This document shows positions 9,445 through 20,651 of a DNA stretch of 64,000 nt, one piece after another. The notes under the pieces are model-generated. The model was not told where the DNA came from. It made no database searches and saw only the letters and a program-made list of their open reading frames with translations. Position numbers and translations under genes: made by a program. The DNA is from Rhizopus sp. PT2906 (lineage: Eukaryota > Mucoromycota > Mucoromycetes > Mucorales > Rhizopodaceae): positions 51,477 to 115,476 of the forward strand of contig JAMYHX010000086.1 in assembly GCA_025529335.1 (NCBI GenBank). The letters are read 5' to 3'. How positions within the stretch are numbered: position 1 is the stretch's first letter; each line of letters opens with the position of its first letter.

Positions 9445-12128
9445 ATGATAATTAGTGCTATTGATAAGCAGTCAGTGCACAAAATCTGTTCAGGACAAGT
9501 TGTGCTTGATTTGGCAACTGCAGTAAAGGAGTTAGTTGAGAACAGTATCGATGCTGGTGCCAGTTGTATTGGTAATAAAGCGAGAAAAAAAAAAAAAGAA
9601 AATGTCATGTTAATATTGCATTAGACATCAAATTTAAGGATTATGGAACTGAAGGCATCGAAGTCAGTGATGACGGATCTGGCATTGATCCTGTTAATTA
9701 TGAAACATTGGCGTTAAAGCACTATACCTCCAAGATTAGTCGGTTTGAAGATCTCGAGAAGGTTGCAACATTTGGATTCCGAGGTGAAGCAATCAGTTCA
9801 CTATGTGCACTTTCACAATTGGTTGTGATCACGGCTACAGAAGAACAAGCACCTATGGGCATGAAGCTAGAATATGATGACAATGGGAAATTGAAATCAA
9901 AGACACCTATTGCTCGCTCAGTAAGTTGCTTGTAAAAGACAAAAAGGAAATGAATAACGTATACCCTAGACTGGAACAACTGTTCAATTAACAAACATAT
10001 TTCATTCACTGCCTGTCAGACAAAAGGAATTTAAAAGAAACTGTAAAAAAGAATATGGAAAAGCATTGACCATTCTACAAGCTTATTCTATTATATCCTG
10101 CAACATTAAAATTTCAGTGTTTAATCAATCAGGCAACAAGTAAGACAGCTTTCAAAAAAAAAAAGAACGAGGACTAATATAGGATAGACCAAGTACAAAA
10201 GTGATGTCTACAAACAAGAATAGAGACATGAGAGACAATATGTCGAATATATTTGGATCAAAGATCGTTTCCCAGATCATTCCTTTTGAGATAAGCCTTG
10301 AGAGTCTTTTAGGGCAAGGTTCTGTCGAAGGATTCATGTCCAGACCAGAGTGGGGGTTGGGCAGAAGTAGTTCAGATCGTCAATACTTTTATGTGAATGG
10401 TAGACCATGTATATTACCAAAGGTAAACAATATTCGCTTTGTGGTGTGTCGAGCTATAACTTTTTTTGTGAAAGATGGCCAAAGCCCTGAATGAAATCTA
10501 CCGTTCGTTTATTACAAATCAATACCCATTTATTGTTGCCAATTTCAAAATACCAACTGATGTTTATGATGTGAACGTAAGCCCTGACAAACGAACGATC
10601 TTTATTCATGAAGAAAACAAGATTGTCGAGATAATCATGGAACAACTAAAGGGTTTATTGGAACCTAGTCGATCGACGTTCCAAACAAATGATTTGACAA
10701 CGACAGAAGAAGAGATTGTTACAACAACAACAACAACAACAACAACCATGCCAAAGGTATCACTGCAGTCGTTTGCATTGGCTAGTGGGAGTCATTATCG
10801 ACCCAAGAGTATGTATGATACCAATCTTGGCAAGCGAAATTATACCAAGACAACTACTAGTAGTGAAACAGGCAACATCAAAAATTACCTGTTAAAAAAG
10901 CCAAGATTAGATGATGAAGAAGTTGATGAGTTAACAGAAGAGTACGATAGTCAATCAGACAGACCATCAATTATGGGGCATAATGATATACTACAAGCTT
11001 CAGAAATATCATCAGTTACATCCATATCAAGCATATCTGAAGCTGTGACTGAACCTGATGTTATATCCATAGATACCGCTCAGAGAAAAGTTAGTGAAAT
11101 CACACTCATGAACGACATGACTCAGCCTATGGCTGTGGATACTCAAGAAGAACAGTCAGCTACAGATAGCTGTCAACACTTTGAGCAACATAAAGAGATC
11201 AGATCCTATGAGGGGCACTGGAAGACCAATGGTCGATCCATGACTGTGACCATAAAGGACTTTGTTAACATTCCTATAAAAGAACAAACAGTGCCTATAG
11301 ACAACAGATCAAATGGCCTCCTGATGGATGCTGGTATTCAAAACGTTCAAGACAATAATAAGGCAACGGAGGCACTAAACCGAGTTATCCATAAATCGGA
11401 TTTTGCAAGGATGAAAGTGCTTGGGCAGTTCAACCTTGGCTTTGTGATTGCTTCACTAGATGATCAAGACCTCTATATTATTGATCAACATGCATCTGAT
11501 GAAAAGTACAACTTTGAGACTTTACAAAAGACAGTACGAGTTGATAGTCAAAAGCTAATAAGGCAAGTGTTGCAAAATGGGCCCTTCCTTGTTTATCCCC
11601 CCTAAAGCTAATGATATACTCATAGTCCACAAATTCTTGATCTCAGTGCTGCTGAAGAACTTGTCGTCATGGATCATTTGGATGTCTTCAAAGCGAATGG
11701 GTTTGATATTGAAGTATTGCCTGATAATGAACCGACGAAGCGTATACGTGTCTTATCACAGCCAGTGACAAAGAGAGCAATGTTGGATAAGAAGGATATA
11801 AGCGAAATCATCCATTTGTTGAGCGAGCATCCTGACGAAATGGTTCGATGTAGTCGAAATAGAGCTATCTTTGCCTCAATGGCTTGCCATAAGGCGGTGA
11901 GGATAGGACAGCCTTTGACAAAGAGCAAGATGACAACGGTAAGGATGAGTTGTATATAGAACAATCGTTGTTTACCATTTGTTATAGATTATAAGACACA
12001 TGGGTGAAATTGACCAGCCATGGAATTGCCCACATGGTCGTCCAACTATGCGTCATTTGCTAAGTCTTTCCCAGTTGAAGCAAACGAGAAAACGAGAGTT
12101 TAGCTTCAAGGGAACGATATTTTGTTGA
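9445..12128 (+). CDS. PMS1: MutL-alpha subunit PMS1 (PMS2 type), mismatch repair endonuclease
   Basis: Seven exons (9445-9571, 9625-9920, 9970-10139, 10194-10422, 10475-11562, 11626-11938, 11988-12128) join to 787 residues. The N-terminal GHKL ATPase shows KELVENSIDAG, DDGSGI, TFGFRGEA and, later, NVSPDKR. A variable linker contains a Thr run from an ACA repeat at about 10720. The C-terminal endonuclease domain has DQHASDEKYNFE (the DQHA-x2-E-x4-E metal motif), ACHKAVR and CPHGRPTMRHL, so this is the nicking MutL paralogue (yeast Pms1, human PMS2) and not MLH1. It should pair with MLH1 in the nucleus. Intron 5 is a GC-AG intron; without it the frame is broken. The start is 25 bp behind ALG5, so its promoter must lie inside ALG5. 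Confidence 0.95.
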
Positions 12129-12130
12129 TT

Positions 12131-13476
12131 TTATTGTTTCCAAAATACTGTATTTTCTTTTAAATGTTTATAGGCTGAAAGAGGCATATTTAATGCAGCA
12201 TGAATAGGTTGAACGTTGGGTTCATTCATCAAGGACAATGTAGCAACTCCCATATAAGAGTGTAATAAATCTATATTTATATAAATATCTCCTTATATTT
12301 TGTGTGTATTGATATTACCTGGAAATGATTCAGGGTCCTTTGCGAATCCTCCTATGCGTGATTCGCTTTGTAAGAGAAATTCTTTTAATGCATCAGAATT
12401 GACAAGATGAAAGCTATCCAACATGGCCAAAGATGCACCTATCCAAAACCCATAACACACATCCTGCAGCTTGTTTGGTCTACCTTGGAATCCACCGATT
12501 TGGCGAAACAGACACCACTGAACGAGTTGATCTTTATTTAATATACCTTCATCGAGGTTTCCCATTATTGATAATGCAGCTGTTCCGCAAAAGGTCGAAC
12601 CTCCGTGTGCTTCCTGTTTTGGGCACTGAGCAAAGGCATGCTCATAAGACTATGTTCCGTCAGTAGCTTGAAGATGTCTTGACAAAGTATATATATATAT
12701 ATATACCTGAAGTTGAATAATATGATCCAGTGTTCTTTCTCGATCAATACCAGACCAATCATTCAGCATATAAGATATAGCACACGCGCAATAGATGAAC
12801 CGAACATCTCTTTCTAAGCTTCCGGTTGTAGGAGCAATGCTAAAAATGATTCTCCTGTTAATAGGTGCCTACACACACACAGCTTCATATTCTCATTTTT
12901 TCTTATATACACTCAACCTTCCGTCTTGCTGTTGTAAATGTCGTAGCGTATTCGTAATGGCTTTTCTATTGACACGAGATAGATCGTCACCCAATAGCAA
13001 AAGGTTGATGAGAGCAGTGTATGTGTTTGCTACATGACCAGAGTCATAGGGTACATGAGAACAAGTTGTCTATAATTTAGTCAGTTTACTTTTGTATTTC
13101 TCCCTTTCTTTCTTTTTTTTTTACAGCATGAGGGTCAAACGATCTTCCTGACCAAGATGATCCTCTAAAGCCACAAACAGCGTCATTGGCATCGTCATTT
13201 TCTGTTGGAAGTATTTGTTGTGCATAAACCCAATCTATCCAGTCTAATCTATTTTGTTCTGTGATATTATTCTCTAGTTCTCCTAGTAAGGTTAAAGCTC
13301 CTAAACAAAAGAATGCCAAAGTCATCCTTTTTATATATACGCGTTACATGTCACTGAATACACTTTTTCTTCTTCTTTTAATACCTGTTTGTCTCTGTTT
13401 GAGTGTAATCTGTAGGAAGCATGCATAGATTGGATTTAAAGTATTTGATGAGCTTTTCTCTATTGTAACTGGTCAT
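12131..13476 (-). CDS. CDC43: Geranylgeranyltransferase type I beta subunit
   Basis: Six exons (13476-13385, 13326-13125, 13069-12918, 12854-12707, 12649-12319, 12270-12131) give 354 residues with consistent phases. The prenyltransferase alpha-alpha repeats include GHVANTYTALINLL, HGGSTFCGTAAL, IGGFQGRPNKLQDVCYGFW and DLLHSYMGVATLSL. The three expected zinc ligands are visible: Asp and Cys in LQDVCY and His in LLHSYMG. The YMGVATL wording fits GGTase-I (CDC43/PGGT1B) better than farnesyltransferase. With the shared alpha subunit it attaches geranylgeranyl to CaaX proteins such as Rho GTPases in the cytosol. Its stop (TAA at 12133-12131) is 2 bp from the PMS1 stop on the other strand. Confidence 0.93.
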
Positions 13477-14510
13477 CCTTAACAAAAAGAGAAACGAAAA
13501 AAAAAAGGGACAGTCGGACTTTCTTTATTTGGTCAGATTGGAAACAGATGAAAAAAAGGTGCCACTGCAGTAACAACAATCAATCTCGGTTCATTATTTA
13601 TGGTTATTCCCTTTTGAGCATGACAGATGACCCGTTGTTTGTTAAAAGAAGGTCTATTTTAATCGCTTATAAATCCAACGGGACTTGTGCTTATCAACGG
13701 AACCTATGGATGAGTGGCACCCAGTCCTTATTTTAGTAATTTTAAGGTTACAGAAAGAGAGAAAGAGAGGCACTCTGTCCAAAAGTTGGGTGTGGTGCCT
13801 CTTTGTTACATTCCATAGAAGAAAGTCTCTAAACACATAAAATGGAAAAGAGTGAATTAAAAAGACTTTATCATCTATGAATTTTATTCATTATATATAG
13901 ATTGACTTGCTTAAACGGGGGAAGAGAAAAACCTCGCGTGCGTCCTTCCCCCCCCCCCAAATGACTCTGATCACCCATTTATGAAAGAAACACGCCATCA
14001 CTTACCTTAATGTGTAATTGATGTGTGTCTTTATATATCTGAAACCACACATATATCAATTCTACTATTCCCTTTTTTAAACATCCTATTGACATATAAT
14101 CTCCACTTCATAAACATGACACATACACACACCCCAAAAGGAGGATCTCTTTTGAATAATAAAATCAATTCATATAAACCTTACTCCTTATCTTCAAAAG
14201 AGAAGGGAGACCTGTAGACATATCTTGTACGGAGCTCAAATGTAATTAAACAGAAGAAGAAGGAAAAAAAAAAAGCGTGACGTGCATAAATGGGAAACTA
14301 TTTCGCCCTTAAAAAATTTGGCGAGGTCTGTTTCCTTTAATAAATAAAAGCACACAATTTTCTTTTTTCTTTTCTTTTCTTTCTTTCTTGTTGCTTGTTG
14401 CTGTTGTTTGTAAGTTCAAGGAAATTGTAGTCTTTATCTTTTCTTACTAACTTTACTTAGCATATTCTTACATCTTTCTTCATTCTTTTTTAATACACAT
14501 TCAATTACAA
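13477..14510. other. Intergenic: divergent promoter region of CDC43 and beta-tubulin
   Basis: No supportable gene; short open frames on both strands have no recognisable content. It contains an 11-C run near 13948-13958 and pyrimidine-rich stretches (14360-14420) just ahead of the tubulin start, a common leader type in this window. Both neighbouring genes read away from it. Confidence 0.6.
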
Positions 14511-16042
14511 CATGAGAGAAATCATTCACTTGCAAGCAGGTAAGATTTTAAATAGTAACAACAATAAAAACAGTGAAACTAATGTTAACTACTAGGTCAA
14601 TGTGGTAATCAGGTAAATTAACCTCACATATTATATAAACAAAAAAAAGAAGAAAGAAATTAACTATTGTAGATTGGACAACAATTCTGGGAAACCATCT
14701 CACAAGAACATGGTATTGATACCAACGGTAACTACATTGGTGACAATGATCTCCAATTAGAACGCATCAATGTATTCTATAATGAAGGCTCTGAAGGCAA
14801 ATATGTGCCAAGGTAAAGCGGGATAGGATAACTGCGGATTATATGTAATAACCCCTTGATTAAAATAGAGCTGTATTAGTCGATCTTGAACCTGCCACTA
14901 TGGATGGTATTCGTAATAGTGCTTATGGTAAAATCTATAGACCCGATAACTTTGTCAATGCCCAATCTGGTGCTGGTAACTCTTGGGCAAAGGGTTACTA
15001 CACTGAAGGTGCCGAGTTAGTAGAATCCATCATGGATGTTGTCCGCAAAGAAGCTGAAAACACCGACTGTCTTCAAGGTTTCCAACTTGCTCACTCTCTT
15101 GGTGGTGGTACCGGTTCTGGTCTCGGTTCCCTTTTACTTTCCAAGATTCGTGAGGAATATCCTGACCGTATCTTGAGTACTTACTCTGTCGTACCTTCAC
15201 CCAAGGTATCCGATACCGTCGTTGAACCTTATAACGCTGTCCTTTCAGTTCACCAACTTGTCGAAAACTGTGATGCCACTTACTGTATCGATAACGAAGC
15301 TCTTTATGACATATGTTTCAGAACACTCAAACTCACCAACCCCGATTACCCTGACTTGAATCAACTCGTCTCTGCCGTCATGTCTGGTGTCTCCACCAGT
15401 TTGCGTTTCCCCGGTCAATTGAACTCTGACTTGCGTAAGCTCTGTGTGAACATGGTTCCTTTCCCTCGTCTTCACTTCTTCATGGTTGGTTTTGCTCCCT
15501 TGACCGCTTTTGGTTCTCAGCAATACCGTAACTTGAGCGTACCCGAATTGACCGCTCAGATGTTTGATGCCCGTAACATGATGGCTGCCTCTGATCCTCG
15601 TCACGGTCGTTACTTGACTGCTGGTACCATCTTCCGTGGCCGCTTGTCTACCAAGGAAGTCGAAAACCAAATGTTGGCTGTTCAACAAAAGAACTCTTCT
15701 TACTTTGTTGAATGGATTCCCAACAGTGTCAAGACCTCTCTCTGTGACATTCCTCCTGTTGGTCTCAAGATGTCTGGTACTTTCATTGGTAACAGCACTG
15801 CCATTCAAGAATTATTCAAGCGTGTGAACGAACAGTTCACGGCCATGTTTAGAAGAAAGGCTTTCTTGCATTGGTACACTGGAGAAGGTATGGATGAAAT
15901 GGAATTCACAGAAGCAGAGTCCAACATGAACGACTTGGTCTCCGAATACCAACAATACCAAGAAGCAACCATCGAAGAAGAATATGATGAAGAATACGCC
16001 GATGAACAAATGGAGGATGATGAAGAACACATGGAAGAATAA
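14511..16042 (+). CDS. TUB2: Beta-tubulin
   Basis: Exons 14511-14538, 14596-14612, 14673-14812 and 14869-16042 give 452 residues, full length. The MREI autoregulatory N-terminus, the GTP-binding GGGTGSGLGS motif, RHGRYLTA and the acidic C-terminal tail (EEEYDEEYADEQMEDDEEHMEE region, 20-odd residues) are all present. Exon 2 is only 17 nt (GQCGNQ). The large last exon uses a narrow codon set, as expected for a highly expressed gene. Some otherwise conserved stretches are altered: DGIRNSAYGKIYRPDNFVNAQ where most beta-tubulins have DSVR(S/A)GPFGQ and FGQ wording, so this may be one of several paralogues. Residues 167, 198 and 200 are Tyr, Ala and Tyr. It forms microtubules with alpha-tubulin. 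Confidence 0.97.
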
Positions 16043-16131
16043 AAGAGAGACAACGCACGCATTTTATATTTAAAAAGTTTTAATAATAAAGATTTTCTTT
16101 TTTAATTGGAAACTACACATTTTTTCTCTTT

Positions 16132-17445
16132 ATGGACTCTTCAGATATTCTAAACTCTATCCTATCACCTTCTTTAACAGAGGCTACCATCAAGACAACT
16201 AATAGACCTGAAAGACAACGAACGTTATCTGCTGGGTATTTAATCAACAGTAACGCCAACTTTTATGATATCCCTACAGTAAATAAATATAATGAATAAT
16301 AATAATTCATGTTGACTAAATGATTAGAGTGATGCCTTCAATGACCTCTTGGAGCGCTATATACCTTTACAAAATAATAGACCACAACGCAATGTGGAAG
16401 ACAATTTGAAGAATCCAGAACTGATGGTGGTAAAGATTATATTTACATGTGTATGTTTATGTGTTAATGTTGACCTAGATGAAAAACATGTGGAGATCAG
16501 TAGCCAAGTATGCTAGACAACACATCATCCAGTCCGATCCTTCCGACCTCAAATCCATTTTAGAGTTATGGCATATGAGACTCTTAGCACTGACCAAACT
16601 AGGACTCTATCAACTAGCAACAGCCGAACTTGAAAAACTAGGCGATCTGAACCGACCTGAACTACGAGACCCGGTGACCAAAGAGTCGATGGTTCCGTTT
16701 GCTCTCTGGATCCTCTGGGCGCGTCTGCCGTCCTTTTTGAAATATCCCAACGTGACGCTAGAGAGACTGACGATGTTGGCAGCCAAGTGTAAGAGGATGC
16801 AACAGAGAGACCCTGTGTGGGAACGACGGGAGATCCAGACGTACCTGGTGATCGCGTCACACTGGATCGCCATTCAAAACTACTCGGCGGCGGTGAGCAC
16901 GATGGAGAACGTGTTGAAGAAGCGACCTGATCAGGTCGATGTCCTCTCTGGCTTGGGTAGACTCTATCTCCAGATGGGCGATGTTGGTTCGGCAACAAGT
17001 ATGTTTGAGCGTATAGAGCAGTTGATAAAACAAGATGAGGCAGTGATCATCAACAAGGCGCTCACGTCCATGGCAAAGGGTGAATGGAGTCAAGCAAGAG
17101 ATTTGTTGGAACAGGTGCATCAATCCAATAAGGATAATTTGCTCGTCATGAATAATTTGGCCGTCTGTGAGATCTATTTAGGAAACTTGGTCAAGGTATA
17201 AAAAGGAGTTAAAAAAAGGGGGGGGGAACTGTTCTCATAGTGTCCTATAGGCGATTGAAATTTTAGAGACATTGACAATGAAGAATCCAACATCAGCTGG
17301 AATATGTGAATCCATCGTCATGAATCTTTGTACTTTATATGAATTGAGATATGAGGATTCAACAGAAAAGAAAGTGGAAATAATGAAACAAGTAGCCACA
17401 TGGGCAGGTGATTCTTTCCAGCCAGAGTGTTTCAAGCTTCAATAA
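16132..17445 (+). CDS. TRAPPC12: TRAPP complex subunit TRAPPC12-like TPR protein
   Basis: Four or five exons: 16132-about 16278, about 16332-16430, 16479-about 17195 and about 17250-17445. The start MDSSDILNSILSPS is followed by a short N-terminal region (DLLERYIPLQNNR) and then TPR-type helical repeats, for example NYSAAVSTMENVLKKRPDQVDV and LGRLYLQMGDVGSATSMFE. The end, NLCTLYELR then GDSFQPECFKL, matches the C-terminus of animal TRAPPC12 as I recall it. TRAPPC12 is a TRAPPIII subunit in metazoans and many fungi, acting in ER-Golgi traffic and autophagy. The last 14 coding bases overlap the METTL16 coding end on the other strand. The central exon is noticeably richer in G+C than its surroundings. 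Confidence 0.85.
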
Positions 17446-18812
17446 AGCATTTATTCTTCGTTCCTCTCTCTAACCCACATTGTTCTTCTATTCTTTTTTT
17501 AACATGGGACCAAAAGCTTTCAAATAGGTTTCTATCTTGTCCCTTTGTCCAACTAATCTGTAATACTGTGTTTGGTTCTAGTATCATTTCAAACGTAAAC
17601 AGATCCTTCTCTGGTTCATGCGTTATTTTTTGCCGTTTCTGTCTCCGTGCGGCTCTAGACCAACTGTTTCTTTTCGCAGTTCCAATCAGACTTTGACAGT
17701 CTTGTCTTTCAATGTGAATGTCCAAGTCAGCAAGTATGGTCTGAATATGTTTCATGACAAAATCAACCGACTGTGGTAATTTGACAACAAATTGACACTT
17801 GGGACGGTATTCATCTAGACTAGGTGTCTTGACCGCTCGTTCAGGATGAAAGGACCATGCGATGGCCCAACGTGTAGTTTTGCCCTGAGTCAGGTCAGTG
17901 ACCAGATAGTTTGTGATCCCAGACGCCTTCAACAGCCGGACGAGGGGCCATATGGATTTCTTTAGACCAATCATGCTCGTGTACCATCTGATGCGTGTCC
18001 GTATCTCTAAACTTTCTTTGATCATCCTACTTATAAACCCATACTCACCACCTTGTGTGATCATCTCATGAAGCGATCCGGTGCATACCGCAGAGGGCTC
18101 AAGCTCTTTATTGACCAGTCCTCGCTCAAGTTCCTCCTGAGATTCGTAAAAGGGAGGATTGCACATACAGAACGTATACTCCTCTTTATCTATCACCAAT
18201 ATCTTTTCTGGGTCATCGTTATGTCTTATCTTGATCCTATCCTCCAAACCATTCTTCCTTACGTTCTTCTGTGCCCATTCTATTGAACGATGATTGATAT
18301 CTGTGCCGAGGAACGTCCAATGAGGATTTCTTGCGCATCCGAGCAAAGGATAGATACAGGATGCACCCACACCACTTTTTGATGATAAGTTGCTTTTGTA
18401 TTGTTATTATCTTTGTTCTTACATGTCAATTCCTCTTATCTTGTCATCCTGCATGGTTTCGCTCACCAAGTCTTCTAACCAAAGTATATAGTTGAGTCTG
18501 TTGGGAACAGCGGGACAAAGAGAGTCCAGAGGGAAATCCAGATCAATATCAAAATCCCTTTTCATTAGACATTGACATAGTGTTCTATATAAAATAAGTA
18601 TTGCTTTTAAAAAATAGGATTCTATCTTACTTTACTGCAAGTGGATCTTTAAAGTCAATATAAGCGCGTCCGTTTGATTGTTGTTTTACACTATTGAAAG
18701 ATTAGACAAGTTTAAAATAATAAAGAATGTCTTACAATGGCTTAAATGAGTCAAAGGTCGCTGCTAATTCTTTGAAATCAGGTTCGATATTGTAAATGTT
18801 TTTTGGATGCAT
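17432..18812 (-). CDS. METTL16: METTL16-type U6 snRNA N6-adenosine methyltransferase
   Basis: Exons 18812-18736, 18690-18631, 18594-about 18421 and about 18373-17432. The N-terminus (MHPKNIYN...PDFKELA) and GRAYIDFKDPLAV match the METTL16 methyltransferase fold. SAM-binding IDIGVGASCIYPLLG and the catalytic NPPF (MCNPPFYES) are intact. METTL16 methylates the ACAGA-box adenosine of U6 snRNA and, in animals, MAT2A hairpins. This form stops soon after the catalytic domain (about 400 residues); I see no vertebrate-conserved C-terminal RNA-binding region. It starts 41 bp from RIT1 (divergent) and its end overlaps TRAPPC12 by 14 bp. Being spliced on both sides of intact motifs, it appears functional. 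Confidence 0.93.
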
Positions 18813-18853
18813 TGAAAGAAATAAAATTTTTTATTCTTTTTTTTTTTTGCATA
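18813..18853. promoter_or_regulatory. 41-bp divergent start region shared by METTL16 and RIT1
   Basis: The two initiation codons (ATG at 18812 on minus, 18854 on plus) are separated by 41 bp dominated by a poly-T tract on the plus strand. Both leaders, or their promoters, must overlap here or extend into the neighbouring first exons. Confidence 0.6.
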
Positions 18854-20605
18854 ATGGAAATATTCTTGTATGAAAAGAGTGATTTTAATCAAGAAGCAAA
18901 TCAAGTGAGAAAGGATGCCAAAAGCATGTAAAAAAAAAAAAAAACGAAAGAAAAAGACAAAGAAAAGAAAAGAATGTTTACATAATTTAGTTATAATCGT
19001 CTGAGATCTATTGTTGATGATGCTTCATTTGTCATGACCATCGCTGACCTTTTTCCTCGTCTTGCTCTTGTTGGTAAAAAAAAAAAAAAAAGCTAGACAA
19101 CAATACAAATAAGTATTCATATTTTATAGCAAATGAACGTTGTGGATCATGGTATATCGATCGGCGAAAAGTATGTTTATTTCATAAAAGAACATATCTA
19201 ACAACAACAATAGAAACAAGCTTATTCAGCCTATTTCAAATCTACAGACGGGCACATGCATATCTGGGACTTTAATATCAGAAGAAACAATCTTCACTTG
19301 ATTCCGATCATAGCACAACACCACGGCTGTATCCTCGTTGATTCAACACGGAAAGGCAAACGAATCCCTGACGCACTCTCAAAGACAGTACCGATCTGGT
19401 GCTGTACTATCAACCGAGCCGTTCAGCGAATCAAGGGCTATCACTGGGACACTGACTTCCACTCGTTACCATCGGCTGTGTCCAGATCAGAGCATGCACA
19501 GATTGAAGCCAAGATGGAATCACTGGTGGATAAGTTGATGAATTCAGGAATAGATGTTTACGCGGTCGCTGATCAACTCAAAAAGCCATTAAGGCCGATC
19601 TGGTTTACACCTCAATCTTGCGATACGATTGTGCCAGATTTTGATGATTGCTCATTTTGGCCCGTGGTATGCTTGAGTGCATCAGAGGCTGTTGAAAATG
19701 GCTATCAAGTAAGGCCTGGGTACCTCTACGTTCAAGGATCAGGTGATGATCAGGAAGCTTGGTGTCTGGTAAAAAACATACGGGATAAAAAGCAGAGTTT
19801 TTGGGGGCTAAGACAGTCTCCATTAGGGCCTTACTCCCTCTTTGTTCTGGGAAAATCATCAGTTCATACTGGAAAGCAAGGGAGAATGTGAACGTAGAGT
19901 AAGAGAGATTGTGAAGGATAGTTTAGAAAAGATGAATTCGCAGGCAACAGGTTCCTTTGCATTCATTAAGCCTACGACTATAGCCATAAGCGATTTGGCA
20001 AGTGCACAATCCAATTGGCAACAATTTGATGTCATTATCAATTGCTCTGAGAAAAACCTTGAACTGAACTCTGATACCTATTTACACTTGCCTATTCCCG
20101 AAGGCAAAAGGGGTCAGCAGGCATTTCTTTTGGCCATACCAAAGGCTATTCGTTATGTGGAGAAACCATTATTAGAAAAGCAAAATATTCTCATCTGTTG
20201 TGATTCAGGTTAGCATAAAAACCACTTGAGAGATCCTTTGAGCAAATTCTAAATATGCATATCTTTATGTGAATAGGAAAGGATAGTTCAGTAGGCATAG
20301 CATTATCCATTCTAGTGAATTATTTTGATCTTGATGGTCAATTACAAAAAGAAAACAAGCCTCGAGGTCAGTTTTGTATGTGTGTGTGTTTAATGGGACA
20401 CCTTAATGTTTACCATTTGGAATATTTTTATAGTGGACAAGAAGGTGATTCAGCATCAATTGGTTCGCATTATCTCAAGCTGGGAAAAGGTAACAATAAT
20501 CATATATTTTATCGTCTTCTCATCTTTTTCTAGGCTTCACCCTCCCGAACGACCTTGAAAAAGGTAAACGTATACTTTATGAGCCATTCGAATACCACAG
20601 ACTAG
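18854..20605 (+). CDS. RIT1: Initiator tRNA 2'-O-ribosyl phosphate transferase RIT1
   Basis: About nine exons. Start MEIFLYEKSDFNQEANQVRKD, then YNRLRSIVDDASFV, ANERCGSWYIDRRK, and AYFKSTDGHMHIWDFNIRR, which is the diagnostic RIT1 region. The C-terminal half resembles a dual-specificity phosphatase fold, with HLPIPEGKRGQ and NILICCDSGKDSS (P-loop-like CxSGxD). It ends ASPSRTTLKKVNVYFMS. Yeast Rit1 adds phosphoribosyl to A64 of initiator tRNA-Met, keeping it out of elongation. A gap in the frame at 19769-19826 is explained by an intron (CTG/gtaaaa...ttag/GGC) joining EAWCL to GLTPSLFWENH, the expected family wording. RIT1 is typical of fungi and plants. Confidence 0.92.
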
Positions 20606-20651
20606 AGACAATGTTTATTCATTTTATTTATAAAATTTCTTGACCGCTTAT

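Noticed and set aside
11563..11625. Frameshift mutation in PMS1
   Set aside because: A GC-AG intron with a consensus GCAAGT donor restores the conserved MutL sequence and phase exactly.
15245..15808. 187-codon minus-strand open frame opposite beta-tubulin
   Set aside because: A by-product of the biased codon use of tubulin; composition is low in information and it matches no protein.
19769..19826. Frameshift in RIT1
   Set aside because: A normal 58-nt GT-AG intron joins EAWCL to GLTPSLFW, the expected family sequence.
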